Source: CAVORB01 sp963736235
Lineage (GTDB): Bacteria; Pseudomonadota; Gammaproteobacteria; Chromatiales; Chromatiaceae
Assembly (NCBI GenBank): GCA_963736235.1
Contig: CAVTOR010000027.1
Coordinates: 1-64,000 of the forward strand
DNA length: 64,000 nucleotides
Direction: 5' to 3'
The notes below the pieces were generated by a model. That model saw only the letters and a list, made by a program, of their open reading frames with translations, was not told the origin of the DNA and did not search any database. A program made the translations under genes and the position numbers. Positions 8,546 to 16,614 of this stretch are shown piece after piece. Position 1 is the stretch's first letter. Every line of letters starts with the position of its first letter.

Positions 8546-9076
8546 CTAGTTGCCGATGACGCTCAGGTCCTGCACCTTGCCGTCGTTGGAGACCAGGCAC
8601 TTCCAGCGCTCGGACTGCGAGGTGCCGCGCACACCGATCGCCTTCACGATCACCTCGGAATTCGCCTCCGAGAACTCGGAGTGGACCACCTTGAGGTCGT
8701 CCACCTTGCCGCCGTAGTTGCCGTTGACCGCGCTCATGCAGGCGCTCTGGGCCGCGCTGGATACCTCGCTGCCCGACGTCTTGCCGCCCTGATGGCAGTG
8801 AGACGCGTCCGCCGTGGAGACGGACTTGTAGCGCCCCTCGGCGACCTTTATCCCGACGCACGCCTTGCGATCGGCATTCCACCAGTACTGGGTGCCGTGG
8901 GTCATTGTCACGTACTCGTAGCCGCGCCGGCCGAGCTCCATCTCGCCGCCGGCGCCGCGGGCGCCGATGAGGTCCGATACATCACTCGGCGCGCCCGCCG
9001 AGACCGCAGAAGAGCCCAGGAGCAGGACCAGCGCCGCGGCGGCCGTAACGGGTTTGCAAGATGCCAATGGATTCAT
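8546..9076 (-). CDS. Secreted two-domain protein of unknown function
   Basis: About 176 residues with a signal peptide (AAAALVLLLGSSAVSAGAPS). The first domain (DLIGARGAGGEMELGRRGYE, then TQYWWNADRKACVGIKVAEG, then STADASHC) is a small module found in secreted proteobacterial proteins, with a YWWN box and two cysteines. The second domain (AAQSACMSAVNGNYGGKV, then HSEFSEANSEVIVKA, then ERWKCLVSNDGKVQDLSV) is closely similar to almost the whole mature part of the next gene upstream (9188-9508). The start at 9076 is favoured because the signal peptide follows at once. An ATG at 9088 is also in frame. Confidence 0.72.
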   Translation of the reverse strand: MNPLASCKPVTAAAALVLLLGSSAVSAGAPSDVSDLIGARGAGGEMELGRRGYEYVTMTHGTQYWWNADRKACVGIKVAEGRYKSVSTADASHCHQGGKTSGSEVSSAAQSACMSAVNGNYGGKVDDLKVVHSEFSEANSEVIVKAIGVRGTSQSERWKCLVSNDGKVQDLSVIGN

Positions 9077-9187
9077 GTGTCGTCTCATTTGGACAGGCTG
9101 ATGAGAATTTAGGAGATGGGTAAACTGGGACCGAGCCCCCCGAGCGGAAAGGATCCGGGCCTCCGCGCCGGAGGACACCGCCGCGCG

Positions 9188-9508
9188 TCACTGCACGACG
9201 GACAGCTCCTCGACGTTCCCGTCGTTCGAGACGAGGCAGCGCCAGCGCTCGCTCGTCTGTCCGCCCCGTACCCCTGCCGCGTCCACCATGACCATGGAGT
9301 TGGCCTGCGAGAACTCGGAGCTGGCCACGCGCACCTCGCGCACCTTGCCGCCGTAGTTGCTATTGACCGCGCTCATGCAGGCGCTCTCGGCGGCACTGCT
9401 GGCCCCGCGCATCCCGGTCGGCTCGGAGCGGGTCGTCTGGTCCTCGACGCAGGCCGATAGAGTGAGGGCGGCGAGCGCCGCCGCGGTGATCTTCGTGAGG
9501 TCGTTCAT
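9188..9508 (-). CDS. Small lipoprotein, paralogue of the C-terminal domain of the 8546-9076 protein
   Basis: 106 residues with a lipobox (AALTLSACVED). The mature part AAESACMSAVNSNYGGKV, then VASSEFSQANSMVMVDAAGV, then ERWRCLVSNDGNVEELSV shares most positions with the second domain of the neighbouring protein, including two cysteines (SACMS and WRCLVS) likely to form a disulfide. This suggests duplication followed by fusion or by domain loss. Function is unknown. Confidence 0.75.
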   Translation of the reverse strand: MNDLTKITAAALAALTLSACVEDQTTRSEPTGMRGASSAAESACMSAVNSNYGGKVREVRVASSEFSQANSMVMVDAAGVRGGQTSERWRCLVSNDGNVEELSVVQ

Positions 9509-9579
9509 ATCGTTTGATTCCTTCTGTTACAGGTAGGGCGACTTCGATCTGGCGGCGCCCAGGTTCGCCGTGTTGCAGG

Positions 9580-10020
9580 TTAAGGGAAACGGCGTCCGAC
9601 CCCGTGCCCCCGATTTCTGCTCGCTTTTCCGCCACCTGGCGAGATCAAGAAATACAGGAGCGCGGCATTCGTGGCGCCCACCAGGGTCAGCACGACGAGC
9701 CAGGTGAGGACGGGCTCCCAGCCCAGAGCCACCACGCTTCCCAGCCGCGCCAAAGATAACAACAGAGTCACCGTTCCAAAGGCAAGGCCTGTCAACGCGC
9801 CATCGCGCAGCACACGAAGCATCCGGTGTGGCCGGCGGGCGGCATGCCAGTCGGCATAGGTCGGACTCCGCAGATACGCCAACCCGGACGCCACCAGCGC
9901 AAGCACCACAAGCCCCACAAAACCGCGGGGCGGAGGGTGATCCGCGCCCAGATACAGCACGCAGACCCACGTCAGGAAGAAACCCGCGGCGAGTGACAGT
10001 GCCCGCCTATCAAGCCTCAT
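9580..10020 (-). CDS. Small integral membrane protein of unknown function
   Basis: About 146 residues from the ATG at 10020 (MRLDRRALSLAAGFFLTWVC). Four predicted helices: SLAAGFFLTWVCVLYLG, FVGLVVLALVASGLAYL, ALTGLAFGTVTLLLSLA and PVLTWLVVLTLVGATNAALL. The arginine-rich loop between helices 2 and 3 suggests a cytoplasmic side there. I see no family motif. The longer open frame to 10170 looks non-coding, so this start is preferred although no clear ribosome binding site precedes it. Confidence 0.55.
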   Translation of the reverse strand: MRLDRRALSLAAGFFLTWVCVLYLGADHPPPRGFVGLVVLALVASGLAYLRSPTYADWHAARRPHRMLRVLRDGALTGLAFGTVTLLLSLARLGSVVALGWEPVLTWLVVLTLVGATNAALLYFLISPGGGKASRNRGHGVGRRFP

Positions 10021-10269
10021 GAGCGCGCGCGACCCTGGAAACGCGCCAAAGCGCAAGCTGCGTAGGGTGGAACAAGCACAGCGGCCCCACCGCGCCGCCA
10101 CTCGCTTGGCCGCTGCAAGGCGCGCCATCGCGATACCGCAGCATGCCCTCGGGCTGTACGGGGTATTCACCCCGTTTGAGAACGTCTTGCCTTAGCCTCG
10201 GGTCTCCTCAAGGGGGCGACAAGACCCTCTGGCCGGCGTCGCAAACCCCGATCCGCCTAGAGGGTTAGG

Positions 10270-10605
10270 TCACTCCGCGACAGCCAGCGCGAAGTTCGAC
10301 CACTTGAAGATGGCGCCCTTTCCCAGATCCCTGAATTCGACCTCGTCCGGACCGTGCATCCATTGCCTACCGTCGGAGCTGGCGAACAGGAAGGGCTCGC
10401 TAGATCCCATCTTGATGGTGTAGATCGTCGAGGTGCTGGTCACTTCCTCAGTGACTTGACATGTGCCGTCATAGAGCACCGCATCTTCGGCGACATTCGT
10501 GAGCTTGCATTGCGCGGTTTCGCCAACCTTCAGTCCCGCGGCTGAAACCGTGGATGTCAACGCGACGGCAACTGCGGTGCCGATGAAGAGTTTGGAAATG
10601 TGCAT
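10270..10605 (-). CDS. Small secreted protein of unknown function
   Basis: 111 residues starting at ATG 10605 with an AAAGGGA site 7 bases upstream. Signal peptide LFIGTAVAVALTSTVSAAG. Two cysteines (AQCKLTN and GTCQVTEE) could pair. The remainder includes SSEPFLFASSDGRQWMHG. It is the first gene of the minus-strand run of exported proteins spanning 5.2-10.6 kb. No family is recognised. Confidence 0.68.
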   Translation of the reverse strand: MHISKLFIGTAVAVALTSTVSAAGLKVGETAQCKLTNVAEDAVLYDGTCQVTEEVTSTSTIYTIKMGSSEPFLFASSDGRQWMHGPDEVEFRDLGKGAIFKWSNFALAVAE

Positions 10606-11006
10606 TTTCGATCCCTTTACAAGTTTAGGAAGTTCCGATTGACGCGGCTTGGGGTGATGAACTCGATCGCTCGATTTGCTCGCCAGGTGCCGTCAACCTG
10701 TAACCAAGATACGACGACGCGATATCCGCGGCGAGCAAACGGCGAGGGCTGCCTGGACGCCGTGAGCCAGCCCTGCGTCGAGATGCGGACGATAGCAGCG
10801 CTGCTCAATGGGCCGCACCGGTGCCCGGCCAGCAAGTTCGGCAAACAAAACAATTCGTTCGGCCAGCAAACATTCTGTCGGCTCGGGGCAGTGCCCCGGT
10901 GTGGGATCGGGGGGATGCCCAACGGCCGTGATCCGGCGGCGGTCGGTGGCGCCGGCGCGCACTTTACCCGCAAGCCCCTCACCCGCGCGGATGCGGAAGG
11001 GCCCCG
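10606..11006. other. Intergenic, no gene seen
   Basis: About 400 bases between the secreted-protein cluster and the response regulator. Open frames on both strands lack ribosome binding sites and protein-like composition. It should hold the promoter for the 10605 gene. I see no clear -35/-10 pair. Confidence 0.4.
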
Positions 11007-11822
11007 CTACCCGTGCCGCTTGCGGTACTCCCTCGGCGTGATGCCGAAGCGGAGCCTGAAAGCGGTGGCGAAGTTGCCGGCCCGCGTAAAGCCGACCGCA
11101 TCGGCGATCTGCTGGATGTGCCGGTCGGTGCCGGCCAGCAACTCCTGGGCGCGGACCAGGCGCTGCTCGCGCAGGTACTCGAAGGTGCTCATCCCCAGGT
11201 GGGTCCGGAATTCGCGACCGAGCCGCGCCTGGTTGGTGCCGACCCGGCGCGCCAGCTCGGTTAGCCCGGGAGGGTCGGCCATCTCCTCGAGCAGGATGTC
11301 GATGGCGCGGTAGACGAGACGCAGGCCCGCCCGATCCGCCTCCTCTCCGGCAACAGCGTCCTTGCTGCCGGCGAGGGTTGCCCGCTCCCGGCGGTCCGGC
11401 TCGACCTGCTCGGCCATGCGGGCGAACAGGCGCCGCTGCTGCAGGTGCGCGCTGACCCGTGCCAGGACCTCGCGATGGTCGAAGGGCTTGCTGATGTAGT
11501 CCACGCAGCCGGCCTCGAAACCCTGGAGCTTTTGCCCCGTCTCGCAGAGCGCGGAGAGGAAGATCACCGGGATGGCGCGGGTCGCAGTGCTCGACTTGAG
11601 GCGCCGGCAGGTCTCGTAGCCGTCCCAGCCGGGCATCAGGATGTCGAGCAGGATCAGGTCGGGCCGGCCCCGCTCGGCCTTGCGCAGGCCATCGGCCCCG
11701 TCGCGGGCGATCAGGGTCTCAAAGCCCAGCGCATTCAGCTCGGCGACGATGGCGCGAAGCTGGACCGGCTCGTCGTCGATGATCAGAATCGTGGCCGGGC
11801 TCTGCTGCGCTTCGGGTAACAT
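11007..11822 (-). CDS. Response regulator with receiver and AraC-type DNA-binding domain
   Basis: Cytoplasmic transcription regulator. From the ATG at 11822, the receiver domain (about 10-125) has the acidic pair in ILIIDDEPVQ, the phosphoacceptor aspartate in LILLDILMPGWDG, the conserved serine in VIFLSALCE and the lysine in ISKPFD. The C-terminal AraC domain (about 175-271) has both helix-turn-helix units, ending IADAVGFTRAGNFATAFRLR, then FGITPREYRKRHG. It is divergent from the hybrid kinase at 11921 with about 100 bases between starts, so the two are surely partners. In-frame starts at 11873 and 11939 exist, but the latter would overlap the kinase gene. Targets are unknown and may include the neighbouring exported-protein genes. 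Confidence 0.88.
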   Translation of the reverse strand: MLPEAQQSPATILIIDDEPVQLRAIVAELNALGFETLIARDGADGLRKAERGRPDLILLDILMPGWDGYETCRRLKSSTATRAIPVIFLSALCETGQKLQGFEAGCVDYISKPFDHREVLARVSAHLQQRRLFARMAEQVEPDRRERATLAGSKDAVAGEEADRAGLRLVYRAIDILLEEMADPPGLTELARRVGTNQARLGREFRTHLGMSTFEYLREQRLVRAQELLAGTDRHIQQIADAVGFTRAGNFATAFRLRFGITPREYRKRHG

Positions 11823-11920
11823 TCGGTGCTCGTTCCGCTGAACGGCACGATTTTCCTCGCCGCGCCGGAGCATCGTCAATCCGCGGCGGCCAAGTCCCGC
11901 CACCAGCAGCCATCGAATCC

Positions 11921-14900
11921 ATGAGGCCCAGTAACGCAACTCCGATCAGATCCGCTCTGTGGCTACTGTCCGTCCTGCTCTGGCCGTATCTGCTCCAGGC
12001 ACAGGTATCCCCCGGGATTGCGCTGACCCAGGCCGAGCGCGACTGTTTGGACGCCAACCCCCGTATCCTCCTTGGCAGCGACGCTGACTGGCGCCCATTC
12101 GTCTGGCGCGAGAATGACGGCACGTCCGCCGGCATCGAGGCCGATTTGATCGCGCGCATCAACGCCCTCACCGGGGCCAACATCCAACTGGTGCTCGGCG
12201 ACTGGGGCGACATGGTGGCGCGGGCCGAAGGTGGCGAGCTTCATGGCTTGGCGGCCTCCGCCAGCCATCCGGAGCGTGCGGATCGGTTCCTGTTCAGCGC
12301 CAGCCCCTACAGCACGCACAAGTTCATCTTCACGCGCCAAGGCAGCCCAATCGCGTCGATGGATGACCTGTCAGGGCGGCGCGTCGGCGTGCTGCGCCGC
12401 AATCTGTCGGACCTAAAGTTGCTCGACAAATGGCCGGCCATCGTCCGGGCGGAGCTCGACAGTCCACTGGAGCTGGCGGTGGCCCTGCAGAACGCGGAGC
12501 TGGATGCGGTCATCTCCAGTACCAACCTGCTGTGGGTCGCTAATGAAAACATGCTGCCGGATCTGCGCCTGGCGTTTCCGGTCCCCGGCAGCAAGATCGA
12601 CCTGCGCTATTCGATCCTCAAGGAGCACGCCCCGCTGCTCGGAATCGTCGACAAGGCGCTGAAGGCCATCGACCCGGTCGTGATGATGGAGATCCTGCTG
12701 AAGTGGGGCGCGGAGCAACAACCAAATATCGCGCTCAGTGCCGATGAACTCGCCTGGCTCGAGAAGAAGCACACCGTGCGCGTCCGTATCGGCGAGCACC
12801 CCCCTTGGGAGATCAACAGGCCCGAGGCCGCGGGCATGGCGGTCGACTACCTGCGGATCATGGGCAAGCTGTTCGACATCGAATTCCGGTTCGTTCCCGC
12901 CGCTGACTCCTGGATCGAAGGGTTCGAGGACATGGCCGGAGAGCACCGCAGCTATGATCTGCTGCCGGCCGCCAAACGGACCGACGAACGCTTGGCGACA
13001 CTGGCCATGAGCGAGAACTACCTCTCTTCCCCCTGGACGATTTTCACCCGCAAGGACACGCAGGACATTCGAAATCTGAACGATCTGCGCGGACGGACAG
13101 TGGCCGTCGAGCGCGGCTATGTCATGCACGGCCTGTTGGAAACCGCGGAGCCTGAAATCGTCCTGTCCGTCCAGGACGGAACCAGGGACGCGCTGCTGGC
13201 CGTGTCGACCGGGCGCGCCGACGCCTATGTCGGAAACCTTCTCGTCACCGATTACCTGATGCAGGCGCATGGCATCGTCAACCTCAAGATCGTCGGCCCC
13301 ACCCCCTTTGGCGAGCACAAGCAGGCGATGGTCACGCGCAAGGAATGGGCGCCCCTGATTTCGCTGATCGACAAGGGCCTGAACGCCATTCCCGCCGAGC
13401 AGCACCTCGCCATTAGTCAGCGCTGGCTGGCGTCGGTAGCCGACGGCCGAACTCAGGTGCCTCTGGATTTCAGCGCAGAAGAGCGGGCCTATCTGGACGC
13501 CACCGGGTTCCGCCGTGCCCACGCCGCGGCTTGGATGCCCTTCGACTTCGCCGATGGCGACGGCACGCCGACGGGCGTGGCCGAGGACTACTGGGCGCTG
13601 ATCCGCGACAAGCTCGGCCTGCACGAGGAGAGCGGCGAACGGCAGCCCTTCAGACAGATCCTCGCGGCCATGGAGCGGGGCGACGTCGACCTCTACGCCG
13701 CCACCACGCGGACGGCCGACCGCGAGCGCTTCGCCCTGTTCTCCGACCCCTACGAGCGCTATCCCATCGCCATCGCCGGCGCGGCCAATGCCGGACTGTT
13801 TGCCGGCACCGCGTCCCTGGAGGGGCGGCGCGTCGCCGTGGGCCGGGACTGCAGCGCCTACCATCTGTTGAAGGCCCGCTCCCCGGGGATCGACTTCGTC
13901 GAGGTGGACAGCACGCGCACGGCCCTGGAGGCGCTCGCGGCCGGCAGGGCCGATGCCGCGGTCGACATCCTGCCGGTGCTGCACCAGCAGATCGAGGGCT
14001 TCCCGCCGGGGCGGGTGAAGCTCGCCGGGGTCACCGACGTCGAGTTCCCGCTGCAGGTGATGGTCAGCCGCCGCCAGGCTCCGTTGATCCCCCTGATCAA
14101 CCGCGCCATCGCCGCCATCACCCCCGAGGAGCGCGCCGCCATCCATAACAAGTGGCTGCTGCGGCAGGTGGTCACCGCTCCCGACTACACCCTGCTGTGG
14201 CAGGTGCTGGTGACGGCGCTGCTGATTCTGGCAGCCATCCTCTACTGGAACCACCGTCTGCATCGGGAGGTGGGGCGGCGCAAGCAGGCAGAGACCGAAT
14301 CGCTGCGCGCCAAGGAGGTTGCCGACAGCGCGAACCGTGCCAAGGGCGAATTCCTGGCCAATATGAGCCACGAGATCCGCACCCCGCTGAACGCCGTCAT
14401 CGGACTCACCCGCCTGTCCCTGGAAACCGACCCCGCGCCGGCGCTGCGCGAATACCTGGACAAGATCGATATTTCCGCCCGCACCCTGCTGGCGCTGATC
14501 AACGACATCCTCGACCTTTCCCGCATCGAGGCGGACAAGCTGCAACTGCGGCGGGAGCCGCTGGAGCTGAGTAGGGTCCTCTCGCGCGTGCGGGCGATGG
14601 TGGAGCAGCAGGCCGCTGCGAAGGGGCTCGAGCTGCGCATCGAGGGGCCGGCGGAAGCGGTCGGCACGCTGCTCGGTGATGAGCTCCACCTCACGCAGGT
14701 CCTGCTGAACCTGGTCGGCAACGCGGTCAAGTTCACCGCCCGGGGCGCGGTGACGCTGGCGGTGTGGGTGGATGACGAGAACGAGCGCGAGTTGCAGTTG
14801 GCGTTCACGGTCACCGACACCGGCATCGGCATCCCCCAGGAGCGCCGTGCCGATCTGTTCGATGCCTTCACCCAGCTCGACGGCTCACGCACCCGCAGCC

Positions 14901-16093
14901 ACGGCGGCAGCGGCTTGGGACTGACCATCAGCGCGCGCCTGGTCGCCCTGATGGGCGGCCATCTGGAGGTGAAGTCCATCGAGGGAAAGGGCAGTTGCTT
15001 CTGGTTCAGCCTGGCATTCCCCCGCGCCATGGAAGAAGCCGAAGAGGTGGCGATGCCGCCACCCGTACTGGAGGCCCTGCGCGGCGCCCGGGTTCTGGTG
15101 GCGGAGGACGACACGACGAACCAGTTGCTGGTCCGCGACCTGCTGAGCAGGCGCGGCGTCCGGGTCACCCTGGCCGCCACCGGTACCGAAGCCGTTGCCG
15201 CGGTGGTCCGGGGTGACTTCGACATCGTGCTCATGGACGTCCGCATGCCGGAGATGGACGGACTGGATGCCTGCCGGCGTATCCGTGCCTTGCCGAATGG
15301 CGGGCTGCCCATCGTCGCCCTCACGGCCAACGCCCTGGCCGAGGAGCGCGATCGCTGTATGGCCGCGGGCATGGACGGCTACCTCACCAAGCCGCTGGAG
15401 CCCGAGACCCTCTACGCCGAGTTGTGCCGCCGGCTGCGGTTACCCGGCGGGGAGATCGGCGTGCGGGCACCGGGGTCTACCGCCGTCGCCACGGAAGACG
15501 CACTGCGCGGCTTCGACGCGGTCAAGGTGCGCCGCTGGCAGGACAAGTACCCGAACGCCTGGCGCAGCGCGGTGCGTGCCTTCGTTGCCGGATACCCCGA
15601 GACGGCAACCGCCATCCGCACCGCCCTGGACGTCGGGGAACGGGCTCGTGCGGGCGACCTGCTGCATCGCCTGCGCGGGGCCGGCGGCGCGCTGAGGGCC
15701 GAAGAGCTGGCCGACCTGGCGGATCGGTTGGAGCGGGCGCTGGCCGACAATGGTCCCATCGATGCCGACCTGCGGGCCCGCTTCTTCGCCAGCGCAGAGG
15801 ACGCCGTCAAGGTACTCGCGGGGCTGGAGCCTCCGGAGGCAGAATTGGCATGCGCGGTGGCCGCCGAGCCAGGGTGCGGGGAGCGGAGACAGCGCATGCG
15901 CGAACTGGCGGCGCTGCTCGAGACAGGCAATTTCCGCGCCCTGGACCATCTGCCCTGGCTGGAGCGTTGTCTCGGCGCCGAAGCCTCCGGGGAAGGCAAG
16001 GAACTGCTGCGGCAGATCGAGGCGCTGGACTTCCCGGCGGCCCTGGAAACCCTGCGCCGGCTGGAAGAGGGCGCTCTCACAAAGCCCCAGTGA
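11921..16093 (+). CDS. EvgS/BvgS-like hybrid sensor histidine kinase with three periplasmic binding domains
   Basis: 1390-residue inner-membrane phosphorelay kinase. A signal anchor (about 12-28) is followed by three tandem solute-binding-3 (Venus-flytrap) domains at about 35-265, 280-505 and 515-745. Then come a membrane helix near 758-778 (VLVTALLILAAILYWNHRLH), a short coiled linker, HisKA with phospho-histidine H817 in MSHEIRTPLNAVIG, the ATPase domain (NLVGNAVKFT, DTGIGIP, GGSGLGLTIS), a receiver with D1106 in IVLMDVRMPEMDG, and a C-terminal Hpt with H1249 in LLHRLRGAGGALRA. EvgS and BvgS carry two flytrap domains, so three is unusual. The phosphate would pass H817-D1106-H1249 and then to the divergent AraC-type regulator. 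The ligand is unknown. Confidence 0.93.
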   Translation: MRPSNATPIRSALWLLSVLLWPYLLQAQVSPGIALTQAERDCLDANPRILLGSDADWRPFVWRENDGTSAGIEADLIARINALTGANIQLVLGDWGDMVARAEGGELHGLAASASHPERADRFLFSASPYSTHKFIFTRQGSPIASMDDLSGRRVGVLRRNLSDLKLLDKWPAIVRAELDSPLELAVALQNAELDAVISSTNLLWVANENMLPDLRLAFPVPGSKIDLRYSILKEHAPLLGIVDKALKAIDPVVMMEILLKWGAEQQPNIALSADELAWLEKKHTVRVRIGEHPPWEINRPEAAGMAVDYLRIMGKLFDIEFRFVPAADSWIEGFEDMAGEHRSYDLLPAAKRTDERLATLAMSENYLSSPWTIFTRKDTQDIRNLNDLRGRTVAVERGYVMHGLLETAEPEIVLSVQDGTRDALLAVSTGRADAYVGNLLVTDYLMQAHGIVNLKIVGPTPFGEHKQAMVTRKEWAPLISLIDKGLNAIPAEQHLAISQRWLASVADGRTQVPLDFSAEERAYLDATGFRRAHAAAWMPFDFADGDGTPTGVAEDYWALIRDKLGLHEESGERQPFRQILAAMERGDVDLYAATTRTADRERFALFSDPYERYPIAIAGAANAGLFAGTASLEGRRVAVGRDCSAYHLLKARSPGIDFVEVDSTRTALEALAAGRADAAVDILPVLHQQIEGFPPGRVKLAGVTDVEFPLQVMVSRRQAPLIPLINRAIAAITPEERAAIHNKWLLRQVVTAPDYTLLWQVLVTALLILAAILYWNHRLHREVGRRKQAETESLRAKEVADSANRAKGEFLANMSHEIRTPLNAVIGLTRLSLETDPAPALREYLDKIDISARTLLALINDILDLSRIEADKLQLRREPLELSRVLSRVRAMVEQQAAAKGLELRIEGPAEAVGTLLGDELHLTQVLLNLVGNAVKFTARGAVTLAVWVDDENERELQLAFTVTDTGIGIPQERRADLFDAFTQLDGSRTRSHGGSGLGLTISARLVALMGGHLEVKSIEGKGSCFWFSLAFPRAMEEAEEVAMPPPVLEALRGARVLVAEDDTTNQLLVRDLLSRRGVRVTLAATGTEAVAAVVRGDFDIVLMDVRMPEMDGLDACRRIRALPNGGLPIVALTANALAEERDRCMAAGMDGYLTKPLEPETLYAELCRRLRLPGGEIGVRAPGSTAVATEDALRGFDAVKVRRWQDKYPNAWRSAVRAFVAGYPETATAIRTALDVGERARAGDLLHRLRGAGGALRAEELADLADRLERALADNGPIDADLRARFFASAEDAVKVLAGLEPPEAELACAVAAEPGCGERRQRMRELAALLETGNFRALDHLPWLERCLGAEASGEGKELLRQIEALDFPAALETLRRLEEGALTKPQ

Positions 16094-16440
16094 GCAACTT
16101 GGACAAACCCAGCCCGTCTCCGCGGGCGAGAATTCGGTGCTATGTGACCTGTGCCAGCTTCGCTCAGATTGAGCGTACAAGCGCATCGAGAGATCAGGCC
16201 GGGCAAGGATGCGGCCCCGAACGTCAGAGCGTACAACCACCGGTTGGATCGTATCTTCCCGCAACGAACGAATGAGCCTGTATGACCGCAAGTGGACTCA
16301 GGGGTCGGTCAGGAGGGCGAGTCCACAATCATCCGAGGATGGAGAAAGCCGGTCTCGATGAGCCACCGCTCTCAGTTGGACGTGGCGAAAACAGTACATC
16401 TGTCGGGAAAGCGGTTACTTCCGCATTGGGTCGATTTCAG
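16094..16440. other. Intergenic, no gene seen
   Basis: About 350 bases after the kinase gene and before repeat copy B. Small open frames are present but lack support. I see no terminator hairpin with a T run. Confidence 0.4.
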
Positions 16441-16540
16441 GCCTTGCGAACACCCCTTGGGCGGTGCCCCATCGCGGGATAGATAGCCGGTAGCGAGGTG
16501 GGCGAATGCTAGAAGTTCGTGACGAAATACTGTTGGAAAC
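16441..16540. repeat. Inverted repeat copy B (pairs with 4-102)
   Basis: Reverse complement of the start of the window. 16509-16540 is identical to 35-4, with patchy similarity back to about 16441. It lies in the upstream region of the thioredoxin/CcdA-like gene. The outermost bases point away from the 16.5-kb segment between the copies. Confidence 0.75.
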
Positions 16541-16614
16541 AACAACGGCCAGTGCGTTCGAGCCTTGGGCGGCTCATGCCGTCCAGATGCCTCGTTCGGA
16601 CCGGCGGCGGTGCT

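Noticed and set aside
12413..14689. 758-codon open frame on the minus strand opposite the hybrid kinase
   Set aside because: Pure antisense shadow of a GC-rich gene. Its sequence is low-complexity, without domains or ribosome binding site, while the plus strand encodes a full domain series.
16282..16486. Two ~65-codon open frames before repeat copy B
   Set aside because: They run into the non-coding repeat, lack ribosome binding sites and show no protein-like composition.
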